Below, one piece after another: positions 44,736 through 55,686 of a stretch of 64,000 bases of DNA. The position numbers and the translations under genes were made by a program. The notes beneath the pieces are model-generated. The model was not told the origin of the DNA and did no database searches. It saw nothing but the letters and a program-made list of their open reading frames with translations. Origin of the DNA: Methylorubrum aminovorans. Its GTDB lineage: Bacteria; Pseudomonadota; Alphaproteobacteria; Rhizobiales; Beijerinckiaceae. Where the stretch lies: positions 1-64,000 of the forward strand of contig NZ_BPRC01000012.1 in assembly GCF_022179725.1 (NCBI RefSeq), read 5' to 3'. Position 1 is the stretch's first letter; every line of letters begins with the position of its first letter.

Positions 44736-45920
44736 GTGCGGCAGGTTTTCTATCTGCCGGGTTTTGATCCCCGCGAGCCGGAAACCTATTGGGGCCTGTT
44801 TCGCCGCGAGAGCCGCCTCACGGCCGAGCGGCGCGGCATGGCGATCACCGTCGGCGAGCCGGTCCGCTCGGCGGACGGCATCAGCCTTGATTGGGATGTG
44901 GAAAGCGAGGCCGACGGCGCCGCGACGCGGGTGCGCTACAGCCTCCTGCGCTGGGACGACATCGTCCGTGACCGCTTTCCCCGCTCCAACCTCCGCCGTC
45001 TGACAAGTCTGCCGGGATTGTGGTGGCGGCTGTGGCGCTCCGGCTACCTGCGGACGTTCAAGCGAGAAGCGCGCCGCTTCTACCGGGTCATCGTCAGCGT
45101 CCATCAGTTCTACGGGGTGTTCGTCCTGGCGAGCCTTGCGCTCGCCGCCGCGGCGGTGACGCTGACGCCTCTGGCGCAGTGGCCGCTGCCGGCCCGCGTC
45201 GCACTCGTCCCGGTCCTCGCCTACGCGATCCTATCGCTCGTGACGCATCTGACCCGCGGAAAGCCGCTCTACGTCACCCATCTCGTCGACGATACTGCCT
45301 TCACCCACGATCATGCCTCCGGCCGCGAGACTGTGATGCGCGAGCGTCTGGGGCCGTGGGCAGAGCGCATCCGCGCCGCGGAGGGCCGAGCCTCCGAGAT
45401 CGTGGTGATCGGTCATTCCTCATCGAGCTTCCTCGCCTTCGAATGCCTCGATCGCATCCTGAAGGCCGATCCCGGATTCGGCCGGCGCGGCACGCCGGTG
45501 ACGCTCGTGACCATCGGCAGTGTCATCCCTTGGATCACCCTCGATCCGCAGGCGAAGGCGACGCGGGCCGCCCTCGACCGGATCGGCCACGAGACGGCGA
45601 TCGGTTGGCTCGACGTCCGCGCCCAATGGGATTGGCTCTCGATCCACCTGCGCGACCCCGTCAGCGCCTCGGGCCTGCCGCCACCACCCCGCGACCGCTT
45701 TGCGGTGATGCGCGTCGAGATCGAGGATCTGATCGAGCCGGCGCTGGTGGCGCGGCGGCGCTGGAACCTGTTCCGCATGCATTTCCAGCTCCTGATGTCG
45801 AGCCGGTCCCGGGATGTCTTCGACTACATCGCCCTGGTGGCCGGGCCGGAGCCGGTCCACGAGGCGGTAGAGCGCTGTCGGAGGCGGCGTGTCGGAGCGG
45901 CGAGCCCGGAATTGACCTAA
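44736..45920 (+). CDS. Membrane protein with alpha/beta-hydrolase-like motif
   Basis: A 394-residue protein, apparently starting at GTG 44736. It opens VFYLPGFDPREPETYWGLF, a beta-strand and oxyanion-hole-like loop. Two adjacent helices follow (FYGVFVLASLALAAAAVTL and ALVPVLAYAILSLVTHL, about residues 127-175). Then come YVTHLVDDTAFTHDHASGR and a nucleophile elbow EIVVIGHSSSSFLAFECL with Ser in G-H-S-S-S. The later region has GTPVTLVTIGSVIPW. This looks like a lipase-type hydrolase split by a membrane hairpin. I do not know a named family. It lies alone between the helicase and purL. Confidence 0.75.
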   Translation: MRQVFYLPGFDPREPETYWGLFRRESRLTAERRGMAITVGEPVRSADGISLDWDVESEADGAATRVRYSLLRWDDIVRDRFPRSNLRRLTSLPGLWWRLWRSGYLRTFKREARRFYRVIVSVHQFYGVFVLASLALAAAAVTLTPLAQWPLPARVALVPVLAYAILSLVTHLTRGKPLYVTHLVDDTAFTHDHASGRETVMRERLGPWAERIRAAEGRASEIVVIGHSSSSFLAFECLDRILKADPGFGRRGTPVTLVTIGSVIPWITLDPQAKATRAALDRIGHETAIGWLDVRAQWDWLSIHLRDPVSASGLPPPPRDRFAVMRVEIEDLIEPALVARRRWNLFRMHFQLLMSSRSRDVFDYIALVAGPEPVHEAVERCRRRRVGAASPELT

Positions 45921-46110
45921 AAGAAAAGGTCGAACCAGCTTGTGCGCAACCCGACCGGATCGGCGCCTGCCCTTGGCAGCCGGTGCTGATCCGCTCTAGA
46001 GCGAAGCGCAAAGTCAATTCGCGTCGCAGCGAACCTATCCGGTCCGCCATGGACCGTTTCCGGCCAGCGCCGGATCGACCTGCGACGGAGGTTTGGGATA
46101 GAGCCTTCGG

Positions 46111-48336
<2,226 letters not shown>

Positions 48337-48363
48337 CGAGACGAGAGCAAGCGGAGAGCCCCG

Positions 48364-48600
48364 ATGCCGATGGATGCGCGCGAGATCGAGTCGATGATCC
48401 GCGAGGCGCTGCCCGACGCCCAGATCGAGATCAAGGATCTGGCGGGCGACGGCGACCACTACGCCGCGACCGTCATCTCCTCCGCCTTCAAGGGCAAGAC
48501 CCGGGTGGCGCAGCACCAGATGGTCTACGGCGCGCTCCAGGGACGGATGGGGGGCGTGCTCCACGCCCTTGCGCTGACCACCGGGGTTCCGCAGGATTGA
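48364..48600 (+). CDS. bolA: BolA family protein
   Basis: A 78-residue BolA-like protein, start ATG 48364 or 48370. Family features are REIESMIREALPDAQIEIKD, DGDHYAATVISSAFKGKTRV and the helix HQMVYGALQGRMGGVLHALAL. BolA proteins pair with monothiol glutaredoxins to bind [2Fe-2S] clusters and act in iron handling; a Grx4-type gene follows 73 bp downstream, which fits. The His in GDHY and QHQM are candidate cluster ligands. Confidence 0.95.
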   Translation: MPMDAREIESMIREALPDAQIEIKDLAGDGDHYAATVISSAFKGKTRVAQHQMVYGALQGRMGGVLHALALTTGVPQD

Positions 48601-48673
48601 GCCGATCTTGAAATCGGGCGGACAGGTCTGATTTCACTCCTGACCGAGACGACGACACAACGAGGACCGTGCG

Positions 48674-49009
48674 ATGACCGACGTCAACACCGCCATCAAG
48701 ACCGAGATCGACTCCCAGGACGTGGTCGTGTTCATGAAGGGCACGCCGCAATTTCCGATGTGTGGCTTCTCCGGACAGGTCGTCCAGATCCTCAACTACC
48801 TCGGCGTGCCGTTTAAGGGCGTGAACGTGCTCGACGACATGGCGGTGCGTGAGGGCATCAAGGCCTATTCCAACTGGCCGACGATTCCGCAGATCTACGT
48901 GAAGGGCGAGTTCGTCGGCGGCTGCGACATCGCCCGCGAGATGTTCCAGTCTGGTGAACTGCAGCAGTTCCTGTCCGAGAAGGGCGTGCCGGTGAAGAGC
49001 GCCGCCTGA
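48674..49009 (+). CDS. grxD: Monothiol glutaredoxin, Grx4 family
   Basis: A 111-residue monothiol glutaredoxin with the active site KGTPQFPMCGFSGQVVQIL (CGFS). It also has WPTIPQIYVKGEFVGGCDI, the cis-Pro and glutathione-binding region. Such proteins hold and transfer [2Fe-2S] clusters, often as heterodimers with BolA, encoded just upstream. AGGA precedes the ATG. The purL-bolA-grxD order is common in alphaproteobacteria. Confidence 0.96.
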   Translation: MTDVNTAIKTEIDSQDVVVFMKGTPQFPMCGFSGQVVQILNYLGVPFKGVNVLDDMAVREGIKAYSNWPTIPQIYVKGEFVGGCDIAREMFQSGELQQFLSEKGVPVKSAA

Positions 49010-49080
49010 GCGGCGTCTCTTTCGGGAAACACTTCGCCTTCACCGGGCTTGTCTCTCGGCGGCTACGCCGGGAGATCAAC

Positions 49081-49983
49081 ATGCACGACGTCATCATCGT
49101 GGGCGGCGGCCCGGCCGGGCTCAGCGCCGCCCTGATCCTCGGTCGCGCGCGCCGCAAGGTCCTGCTCTGCGATGCCGGCGAGCCGCGCAACGCCGCGACG
49201 CCACGCACCTGGGGTCTGTTCACCCGCGACGGCACCCCGCCCTTCGATCTGAGGGCGCAAGGCCGGGCCGATCTCGAGCGCTACGAGACGATCGAGTGTC
49301 GTGAGATCGCCGTTCGTGAAGCCTCCCGCGACGAGGACGGCTTCACCATCCTCCTGGCCGACGGACGCCGCGAGCGGGCACGCCGCCTCATCCTCGCAAC
49401 AGGCCTCGCGCAGGACATCCCCGAGATCGAGGGTTTTGACACTTACTGGGGCACCGGTGTCCATTCCTGCCCCTATTGCGATGGGTTCGAGGTGCGAGAC
49501 CGTCCGCTCGTCGTCTACGGCCGCGGGCATGGCGGCTGCGGACTCGCCCTCGAACTGACCGGTTGGAGCCGGGACGTCACGCTCTGCACCAATGGCGGCG
49601 ACGCCGATCTCTCGGACAAGGACCGCGACCGGCTGAACCGCAATGGCGTGCGGGTGATCGAGACGGAGATCGCGCGCCTTGAGGGGGACGGCTCGCGACC
49701 CACCTGTCTGCGCTTTCGCGATGGCAATTCGACGCCTTGCGCGGCGCTCTTTCTGATGCCGTTCGCCTGCAGCCCCTCCCCGCTGATTTCCCAACTCGGC
49801 TGCGAACTCGACGAGACCCGCAGCGTCGTGCCAACCCGCGAGTACGAGAAGACCAACGTGCCCGGCCTCTACGTCGCGGGCGACGCCTCGCGCCGGGTGC
49901 AGTTCGCAGTGGTGGCCGCTGCGGAGGGCGCGATGGCTGCCTTCGCCATCAATGCCGAGTTCGTGGCGGAGGCGACCCGGTAG
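49081..49983 (+). CDS. Thioredoxin-reductase-like FAD/NAD(P) oxidoreductase
   Basis: A 300-residue flavoprotein. The FAD dinucleotide fold opens MHDVIIVGGGPAGLSAALIL. The central domain has a CPYC motif in TGVHSCPYCDGFEVRDRPLV where thioredoxin reductase has CATC. The NAD(P)-binding glycines (VVYGRGHGGCGLALEL) are degenerate, and the second FAD motif is VPGLYVAGDASRRVQFAVVA. It resembles the TrxR-like oxidoreductases often found beside regulators or in thiol metabolism rather than housekeeping TrxB. The preceding gene, 71 bp away, is a glutaredoxin. The partner is unknown. Confidence 0.88.
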   Translation: MHDVIIVGGGPAGLSAALILGRARRKVLLCDAGEPRNAATPRTWGLFTRDGTPPFDLRAQGRADLERYETIECREIAVREASRDEDGFTILLADGRRERARRLILATGLAQDIPEIEGFDTYWGTGVHSCPYCDGFEVRDRPLVVYGRGHGGCGLALELTGWSRDVTLCTNGGDADLSDKDRDRLNRNGVRVIETEIARLEGDGSRPTCLRFRDGNSTPCAALFLMPFACSPSPLISQLGCELDETRSVVPTREYEKTNVPGLYVAGDASRRVQFAVVAAAEGAMAAFAINAEFVAEATR

Positions 49984-50089
49984 AACGAGGAGAATAGGCC
50001 ATCCGGCCGCGAAGGCGAAGGAAAGAGCGGCGCGACGGCGCGTTGTTGCAAGCGAAGCCTTGCGCCCCTCCCGTTCATGCTCCGGAGCC

Positions 50090-50977
50090 ATGATGACCCC
50101 ACCCGTCCATCCCCACACGCCGCGCGTCGCCGTTGCCTGCGGCTGCGCTCTCGGCGAGGAGGTCGTGTGGGATGCCCGCGACGGGTCGCTGCTCTGGGTC
50201 GATATCGAGAACCCTGCGGTCTGGCGGCACTGGCCCGCAACGAATGAAACCACCCGCCTGCCGCTCGATGAGAAGATCGGCTTTGCCCTGCTCACTCGGG
50301 ATCCGGACCGCGTCGTCGCCGGCTTCAAGTCCGGGGTGGCCGCCTTGCGCCTTTTGGACGGATCCCGCACCCCGCTGGTGCGCCCGGACGACTATCCCGA
50401 GAACAACCGGCTGAACAGCGGACAGGTCGGGCCGGACGGGCGGCTCTATTTCGGAAGCATGGATGATGGGGAGGAGGCGGAGACCGGCCGCTTCCACCGC
50501 TGGGACGGGAACCGTCTCGAGACCTTCGGAGAGGCTGCCGCCGTGACGAACGGTCCCGTCGTCAGTCCGGACGGCCGCTGTCTCTACACGATCGACACGG
50601 CCCACGGCATCGTGCGGATTCACGACCTCGAAGCAGATCGGATCGGCGAAGGTCGCCCCCTCCTCCGCTTCGAGGATGGCTGGGGCAAGCCGGACGGCCT
50701 GACGATCGACGCCGACGGCCACCTCTGGATCTGTCATTACGGCGCCGGACGCATCACCCGCTTCACGCCGGACGGACGGATTGCCTATGTCGTGCCGATG
50801 CCCACACCGCTCGTGACGAAATGTACGTTCGGAGGAGACAATCTCTCGACTCTCTACGTCACGACCTGTCTACGCGGCCACGATCCGAAACTCGATCCAA
50901 TGGCCGGCCATCTTTATCAAGTCGAGACGGAATTCCGCGGGCTCCCGCCAAGCCTTTTGGAACTACCGCAGACATGA
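50090..50977 (+). CDS. SMP-30/gluconolactonase family protein
   Basis: A 295-residue beta-propeller lactonase-like protein, start ATG 50090 (GGAG upstream) or 50093. Family features: the metal-ligand Glu near the start in CALGEEVVWDARDGSLLWVD, NNRLNSGQVGPDGRLYFGSM, VTNGPVVSPDGRCLYTIDTA and KPDGLTIDADGHLWICHYGA. In typical members the third segment is N-D-G; here it is N-S-G, so the substrate-site Asp is replaced. Relatives hydrolyse sugar-acid lactones. No sugar dehydrogenase is adjacent. Confidence 0.9.
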   Translation: MMTPPVHPHTPRVAVACGCALGEEVVWDARDGSLLWVDIENPAVWRHWPATNETTRLPLDEKIGFALLTRDPDRVVAGFKSGVAALRLLDGSRTPLVRPDDYPENNRLNSGQVGPDGRLYFGSMDDGEEAETGRFHRWDGNRLETFGEAAAVTNGPVVSPDGRCLYTIDTAHGIVRIHDLEADRIGEGRPLLRFEDGWGKPDGLTIDADGHLWICHYGAGRITRFTPDGRIAYVVPMPTPLVTKCTFGGDNLSTLYVTTCLRGHDPKLDPMAGHLYQVETEFRGLPPSLLELPQT

Positions 50978-51162
50978 GCTGTACAACTCTTGCGACGCTC
51001 GCGTGCGGCTTCGCACCGCAATAGCATCCGTTGCGGCGCAAATATGAAAGTGCGGTTAAGGCGTAAGAACTGGCGGAACTTATCCCCAATTCGTCAGTTT
51101 TTCGTGAACGGTCGAGCTTTCGCTCGTAAACCGCGTTCCCTCATCGAGGGCGAGAGCGGATC

Positions 51163-51378
51163 ATGCCAGTCTTCGATGCGAGGAATCTGACGGAGCAATG
51201 TAACGGCGAGGCACTTCTCGCAATGATCCTCCACGCAACGCCGAAGGCGCGCGAGGAGGCCCGCGAACGTGGTCGGATGCGCTTGGAGCGGGCGACCATG
51301 CTGGCCGAAACGGCTCCGGTCGTGCCGGGTGCCACCCTCGCTGCGCTCCGGCCCACCGAAGTCGCACCGGCGACCTGA
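51163..51378 (+). CDS. Small hypothetical protein
   Basis: A 71-residue ORF starting MPVFDARNLTEQCNGEALL. It has a helical, charged middle (KAREEARERGRMRLERATML) and an Ala/Pro-rich tail. GAGAG lies about 11 bases upstream of the ATG. No membrane segment or family recognised; the opposite strand is also open, so the call is uncertain. It is convergent with the coiled-coil membrane protein, ending 29 bp from it. Confidence 0.42.
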   Translation: MPVFDARNLTEQCNGEALLAMILHATPKAREEARERGRMRLERATMLAETAPVVPGATLAALRPTEVAPAT

Positions 51379-51407
51379 ACCGCAATCGTTCGGCCACGGG
51401 CAGAATC

Positions 51408-52250
51408 TTACCAAGCCTGGGGCGTGATGATGCCCTGGCGCGTGACGACGACCCATTGCCGGCCACGACGTTCGATCGCCTCGACCCGGCCGATGCCGGG
51501 CACGGCGTCGCCTCTCCCGACTTCGACGAGCCGTCGCCGCCGATCTTCGAGGATGGCAACGCCATCGTAGACGTCGCGCAAGGCCCAGCCCCCCAGGGTC
51601 TCGGTCTTCGGTTTGTCCGGGAGACTGTCGGTCTGCGTCGGCTCCGTCGTGTGCGGCTCGGCTTTTGCCTCTGATTTCACCTCGGGCTTGGGCGAAACGG
51701 GGGGTGTCGCGGCCTGCGACTTCTTCTCAAGCCCCGCAATCATTCCGGAGAAGCGCTCTGTCTGCTCGCGCTCGCTACGGCTCATCGTCTCGGACAGGTT
51801 TGCCAACCGCTTGTCGAGCGCCTGCTCGCCGCGACCGATCCGCTCGCCGAGTACGGCAGCAAGCGCCTTGGTCTCACCGCGAGCGGCCTCGCTGGCCTCG
51901 CGCAGGGACGTCGCGATCCGGGCCAGCCGGTCCACCTCCTGCGCGAGCCGAGCCGATTCTACGCGTCCCGCGGCCAACTCGCTCCGGATCTGCGCGATCC
52001 CCTCGTCGGCCTGCCCTTGCGGTGCGGCGAGAAGGCCGAGGGACAGTCCGCCGATCAGGGCCACGGCACTTGCTGCGGCGAGACGGCCATGGGCGCCGAG
52101 GCGAAAGCTCTTGCGCGCGAGCAGCGCGGCGGGCGCTGTTGCCGGCCCGGCCTTCGCGCCGGCCACCGCCTGCTTCAGCAATTCTTCGGGCGAGATCGTT
52201 CCGGTCGGCACTTTCGCCCCGTTCTTGCCCGCTTGGACCGTCTCCGACAT
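51408..52250 (-). CDS. Coiled-coil membrane protein of unknown function
   Basis: A 280-residue protein. A short cytosolic N-terminus (SPEELLKQAVAGAKAG) precedes one membrane helix (residues ~57-76, LAAASAVALIGGLSLGLLAA). A long predicted coiled coil follows (ELAAGRVESARLAQEVDRLA to SRSEREQTERFSGMIAGLEK), then a Pro/Lys/Glu linker and a compact C-terminal domain (GGWALRDVYDGVAILEDRRR, then VPGIGRVEAIERRGRQWVVV). That last domain looks like a small SH3-like beta fold seen in alphaproteobacterial envelope proteins of unknown role. Likely bitopic, with the coiled coil in the periplasm. Confidence 0.75.
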   Translation of the reverse strand: MSETVQAGKNGAKVPTGTISPEELLKQAVAGAKAGPATAPAALLARKSFRLGAHGRLAAASAVALIGGLSLGLLAAPQGQADEGIAQIRSELAAGRVESARLAQEVDRLARIATSLREASEAARGETKALAAVLGERIGRGEQALDKRLANLSETMSRSEREQTERFSGMIAGLEKKSQAATPPVSPKPEVKSEAKAEPHTTEPTQTDSLPDKPKTETLGGWALRDVYDGVAILEDRRRRLVEVGRGDAVPGIGRVEAIERRGRQWVVVTRQGIITPQAW

Positions 52251-52822
52251 GGCACAGTCTTTCCGCTGACGAGGTCGGCAGACCTCGAACGATGATCGAC
52301 GCGACGGGTCGTTCGGAAGCTACCGGCTTCGATTCGACGTCGCTGCCCGATCGTGGTCGTTGCGGCGAGAGTCAGCCGAAAGCCATGTCGCCGGGCGTTC
52401 AAGGATTTCGTTAAGGATGTTTGTTTACTGAAAGGTTACCGGCGCGAAAGCGGCCCCGCTCCCGAGCCTCCCGCAGCAAAACACGCGCCGCTTCGCCTCC
52501 AAGGCTGGGGTTTCGGTGCTGTCAGCCCTCTTGCAGTTCAGAGCCAAGCTCGTCCTTCGTGCTGTCTGCACTGCGATTTGCCGCAACTTGAGCATCACCT
52601 GCGCGGCTCTCACCTTCTGACCTCGCTTCGTCACCACATGCGTCGGTTCCGGCTGATCCGCTCATCGGCTCGGTCGAAGCCAGCTGGTGAGGTCACATCG
52701 CGATCATGCGACTGCTCTGCAATGGAAGTGGAAAAAACCAGGGGTTGTTGATGGCCTCCTGGCTATACAAGCTTTCTTAACGGACGAACGCAATCCTCGG
52801 GCGACGAAAAGGATCGCTCCCG
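52251..52822. other. Intergenic region upstream of a small curlin gene
   Basis: About 570 bp between divergent genes. Open frames here are low-quality and I call none. AT-richer sequence near 52730-52790 likely holds the promoter of the curlin-like gene; no specific element could be assigned. Confidence 0.4.
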
Positions 52823-53179
52823 ATGCGTAAAATTGTTTCGATCATTGTCGGTTGCACCGCTCTGGCGCAAATGTCCGGGCTGGCACAGGCACAGGAACTT
52901 TCGAGCCTGCTGACACGGGCTGAGGCGACAATGCAGGACATCGAGAACGGCGCCCTACGAAATACAATGAACCGTGTAGCGCCGAGCCTCGATACCGCGC
53001 CGAATCCAGGCCAAGGCAACGCCTTCTACGGTGTGCAGGATGGCATGTATAACCGGATCGACGCGACGCAGACCGGCATCGGCAATCTCATCCGCATCAC
53101 GCAAAGCGGGATGTCCAACAACGCCGTCATCACGCAATCCGGGTCGTACAACCAGATCACCCTGAGACAGGGCCGCTGA
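52823..53179 (+). CDS. Small curlin-repeat protein (CsgB-like candidate)
   Basis: A 118-residue secreted protein. The signal peptide is residues 1-23 (MRKIVSIIVGCTALAQMSGL, then AQA). A non-repeat segment (SSLLTRAEATMQDIENGALR) is followed by about three curlin repeats: MYNRIDATQTGIGNLIRIT, QSGMSNNAVITQSGSYNQIT, ending LRQGR. The Q-x-G-x-x-N spacing matches curlin repeats, and a short chain with a basic C-terminus resembles the nucleator CsgB. It is on the opposite strand to the main csg cluster and convergent with it, so separately transcribed. Confidence 0.8.
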   Translation: MRKIVSIIVGCTALAQMSGLAQAQELSSLLTRAEATMQDIENGALRNTMNRVAPSLDTAPNPGQGNAFYGVQDGMYNRIDATQTGIGNLIRITQSGMSNNAVITQSGSYNQITLRQGR

Positions 53180-53186
53180 GGCGGGG

Positions 53187-53217
53187 GCGGTCGCGCGGTC
53201 GGATCTGACGCGACCGC
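53187..53217. terminator. Bidirectional terminator hairpin
   Basis: A perfect 9-bp GC-rich stem (53187-53195 with 53209-53217) with a 13-nt loop. It begins 7 bp after the small curlin stop codon, and the convergent lytic-transglycosylase gene ends 50 bp further on. No T-tract. Confidence 0.6.
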
Positions 53218-53267
53218 ACCCGCACCATCCCTTCACGATATCGCTCTCGGGCCGATCGCGCTCGTGA

Positions 53268-54140
53268 TCAATATCGGCTGAAGTTGAGACATTGTGCGGC
53301 CGAGTTCAGCAGGGCCGCACAGGGATTGCTCGCACCCGCCGACCGCAGAACGCCTCCGGCCGCGGCACGAAGCTGCGCGGTCGTCAGCGGTGCGCCGGTG
53401 CCGTCCGCCGGCTTCGTCCCCCGCTTCGCATTAGTCCCCGTCTCGCGGCGATCCGATATCCGGATCTGGGTGGCGTCAGACGCGACGCTGAACAATGGGA
53501 TCGGCGGCGCGAGGGATGCGAGCTGAAGTGGCCAGCCGGGTCCGGCCGGACGATAGGCCGATGGCCAACTCGCCGTGTTCACGCCGGTGATGTTGGCGAC
53601 GTAATCCACCGTCTCCTTCGGCAGCTCCAAGCGGCCGACCAACCAAGCGTCGACCCGGCCGGGCCCTGCATTGTAGGCAGCGGCGGCCAGCGCCCAGTTT
53701 CCGTAGCGCTGGCGCAGATCGCGCAGAAGTTCAGCCGCCTTCGGAATGGCCTGAACCGGGTCGAAGGGATCGGCCAGACCGCGCTCGGCCGCCGTCGCCG
53801 GCATGAATTGCGCAATGCCGAGGGCGCCCTTCGGGCTCACGGCCATCGGGTTCAAGCCGCTTTCGCGCTTCAACAATCTCAAGAGAAAATCGGACGGGAC
53901 GCCGGTGCTGGTGGCCGCCTGAGCGATCAGCGTCGCGATCGCCGAGACCGGGGCTCCCGGTGCGATCTTCTCGACGATGGCGATCATGCCCGCGCTCTGC
54001 GGTTCGGTCGACGCAACGGTCTGCGCCGGTGTGGTCAGATCCAGCACCGCGGCGCGGGCGCGAACATCGGCCTGCGAGGGTGAGGCGACCAGGGCGACCG
54101 CCGCCAGGGCCGGCGCCATCCGTGCGAGCAGGCCGCGCAT
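53268..54140 (-). CDS. Lytic transglycosylase (SLT domain) in the curli operon
   Basis: A 290-residue periplasmic murein hydrolase. A signal peptide (MRGLLARMAPALAAVALVAS) precedes an SLT domain at ~65-200 with the catalytic Glu in FLLRLLKRESGLNPMAVSPK. It also has GALGIAQFMPATAAERGLAD, LRQRYGNWALAAAAYNAGPG and ETVDYVANITG. The C-terminal tail is Ala-rich with two cysteines (NPCAALLNSAAQCL) that may form a disulphide. It starts 5 bp after csgG ends, so it is co-transcribed. It may open the peptidoglycan to let the CsgG pore assemble; that is inference. Confidence 0.9.
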   Translation of the reverse strand: MRGLLARMAPALAAVALVASPSQADVRARAAVLDLTTPAQTVASTEPQSAGMIAIVEKIAPGAPVSAIATLIAQAATSTGVPSDFLLRLLKRESGLNPMAVSPKGALGIAQFMPATAAERGLADPFDPVQAIPKAAELLRDLRQRYGNWALAAAAYNAGPGRVDAWLVGRLELPKETVDYVANITGVNTASWPSAYRPAGPGWPLQLASLAPPIPLFSVASDATQIRISDRRETGTNAKRGTKPADGTGAPLTTAQLRAAAGGVLRSAGASNPCAALLNSAAQCLNFSRY

Positions 54141-54145
54141 CGTCT

Positions 54146-55069
54146 TCAGTTCTTCGCGACTACGACGGCTTCCTGAACCACCTCGGTGGTCGGACTCACC
54201 GGCGGGAGCGGCTTGTCCCGCTCGATATATTCCTGGAGCAGGCGCTGCCCGATCGCCGGATCGCGGAACTTCCAGAGGCCCTTGCGAGCCCCTTCCATGA
54301 GCGTCGAGTAAACCGCCAGTTCGATCGACTCGCGCACGGCGAACTGGGTCGGCTCGTTGCGCGTCACGCCCGCATCGAACTCGAACAGCTTGTTCACCGC
54401 GACGTAACGGAACGTGTTCGTGGCGAGACCGATCGAGTAGATTGTTTTCGTCGTCGTGACGCTGGTGAGCACCTCACCCGACTGCACGGACACGATGCGC
54501 ATGCCGACCGTCACGACGTCGCGCCGGTAGCGGATGTCGCCGCCGATGCCGAGATAGCGGGCGCCGATGCCGCCGGTCACGAAGTTGGCGTCATAGGCGA
54601 GGATGCCGCCTTCGACCAGCAGGCCGGCGAAGCGGATCGGCGGCAGGGGCTTGGCCTGATCCTGATCGAATTCCTGGCGTGTTGCGCGGATGAGCTGCCG
54701 CTCCTGCAGGATGTTGGCGAGGCTGCCCCGCTCGACCACCCGGAACCAGCGGCCGCCGCCCGTCCGACGCAGGGCATCCACGAGGAAGGCTGCACCGCCC
54801 TGCGTCACGGCCCGCGAAAACTCGGCGAAGTTGTCGCTCGGTTTGTTTTGACCGGTGAGATCGGGGAAGCTGTAGACGGCGAGGTCCACCGCCTTTGCCG
54901 GCGGTGGTAGCAGCTCGAGATTCAGGCCCGTCGGCGATGTCTCGGTCACGGTCGGCGCCTCGTTGAGCGGTTCACGCTCGCCGATGGCAACGCACCCGCT
55001 CAAGCCGAGCGTCGCGCAGACGAGACCACCGACGACGAGACGCCGGATCGAGAGATTTTCAGCCCGCAT
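54146..55069 (-). CDS. csgG: Curli secretion channel CsgG (HfaB family) lipoprotein
   Basis: A 307-residue outer-membrane lipoprotein that forms the nonameric pore through which curlin subunits leave the cell. The lipobox is TLGLSGC, with Cys26 as the lipidation site. Family motifs: VDLAVYSFPDLTGQNKPSDN, GGAAFLVDALRRTGGGRWFR, VVERGSLANILQERQLIRAT, then YDANFVTGGIGARYLGIGG and YRRDVVTVGMRIVSVQSGEV. It lies 135 bp after csgF and 5 bp before the lytic-transglycosylase gene. Confidence 0.95.
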   Translation of the reverse strand: MRAENLSIRRLVVGGLVCATLGLSGCVAIGEREPLNEAPTVTETSPTGLNLELLPPPAKAVDLAVYSFPDLTGQNKPSDNFAEFSRAVTQGGAAFLVDALRRTGGGRWFRVVERGSLANILQERQLIRATRQEFDQDQAKPLPPIRFAGLLVEGGILAYDANFVTGGIGARYLGIGGDIRYRRDVVTVGMRIVSVQSGEVLTSVTTTKTIYSIGLATNTFRYVAVNKLFEFDAGVTRNEPTQFAVRESIELAVYSTLMEGARKGLWKFRDPAIGQRLLQEYIERDKPLPPVSPTTEVVQEAVVVAKN

Positions 55070-55204
55070 AAGGATCTATAATCCCGACCATGACCGAGCT
55101 GCTTGGAACAGCCTTCGGATTATCGTGACACAACCACCGTATCCATTTCGTCCGAGTTGGTGTCGGCACAGTCTTGGACCCGATGATGGAAGACTTGCCG
55201 AGGC

Positions 55205-55648
55205 TCAGGGACCGGCAGGCACCACCACGGTGCTGGTCGTTTGGCCATCGAAGATCTGGATACGTACGTTCGCGCCTTCGCGAGCGAAGTTGATCGTCGT
55301 ACCCTGGAACTCGAACGTGCCGTTCTGCTGAGCGTTCTCGCCGAAGATCGCTCGCGTGATCTGGTTGGCAAGCGAACTGAAGAGCTGTGACTGCAACTGC
55401 TGGGCAAAGAGCTGCCCCTGCGTCAAATTCAGACCGTTCCGGCCACCCTGGGTGCCGAACAGCTGGTTGAGACGCTGCTCACGGGCCTGCGGAATATTCT
55501 GAGCGGTCGCTTCGCTCTGCAGCCAGCCGCCGTTGAGTGGACTTCCGCCGAAAGCGGGGTTCACCGGCTGGTAGATGAGATTGCCGGCCAGGACCGGACC
55601 GGCCGAGAGGGCCAGTAGAACACCCGCCGCCAGGAAACGCGTCTTCAT
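55205..55648 (-). CDS. csgF: Curli assembly factor CsgF
   Basis: A 147-residue secreted protein that binds CsgG and helps anchor and nucleate curli at the cell surface. The signal peptide ends at VLAG, and the mature N-terminus NLIYQPVNPAFGGSPLNG carries the N-P-x-F-G-G motif that inserts into the CsgG pore. A helical Gln-rich region (LTQGQLFAQQLQSQLFSSLA) and a C-terminal beta region (TINFAREGANVRIQIFDG) follow, as in E. coli CsgF. It lies between the curlin-repeat gene (38 bp upstream) and csgG. Confidence 0.95.
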   Translation of the reverse strand: MKTRFLAAGVLLALSAGPVLAGNLIYQPVNPAFGGSPLNGGWLQSEATAQNIPQAREQRLNQLFGTQGGRNGLNLTQGQLFAQQLQSQLFSSLANQITRAIFGENAQQNGTFEFQGTTINFAREGANVRIQIFDGQTTSTVVVPAGP

Positions 55649-55686
55649 GGTGCAGTCTCACTTTCTGGAGCGTTCTGGACCGCAGC

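Noticed and set aside
45990..46030. Imperfect palindrome upstream of purL as a possible riboswitch or REP element
   Set aside because: Pairing is too imperfect and no aptamer-like conserved core is visible.
51077..51085. A further DnaA-box-like site (TTATCCCCA)
   Set aside because: A lone one-mismatch site outside any replication context is expected by chance.
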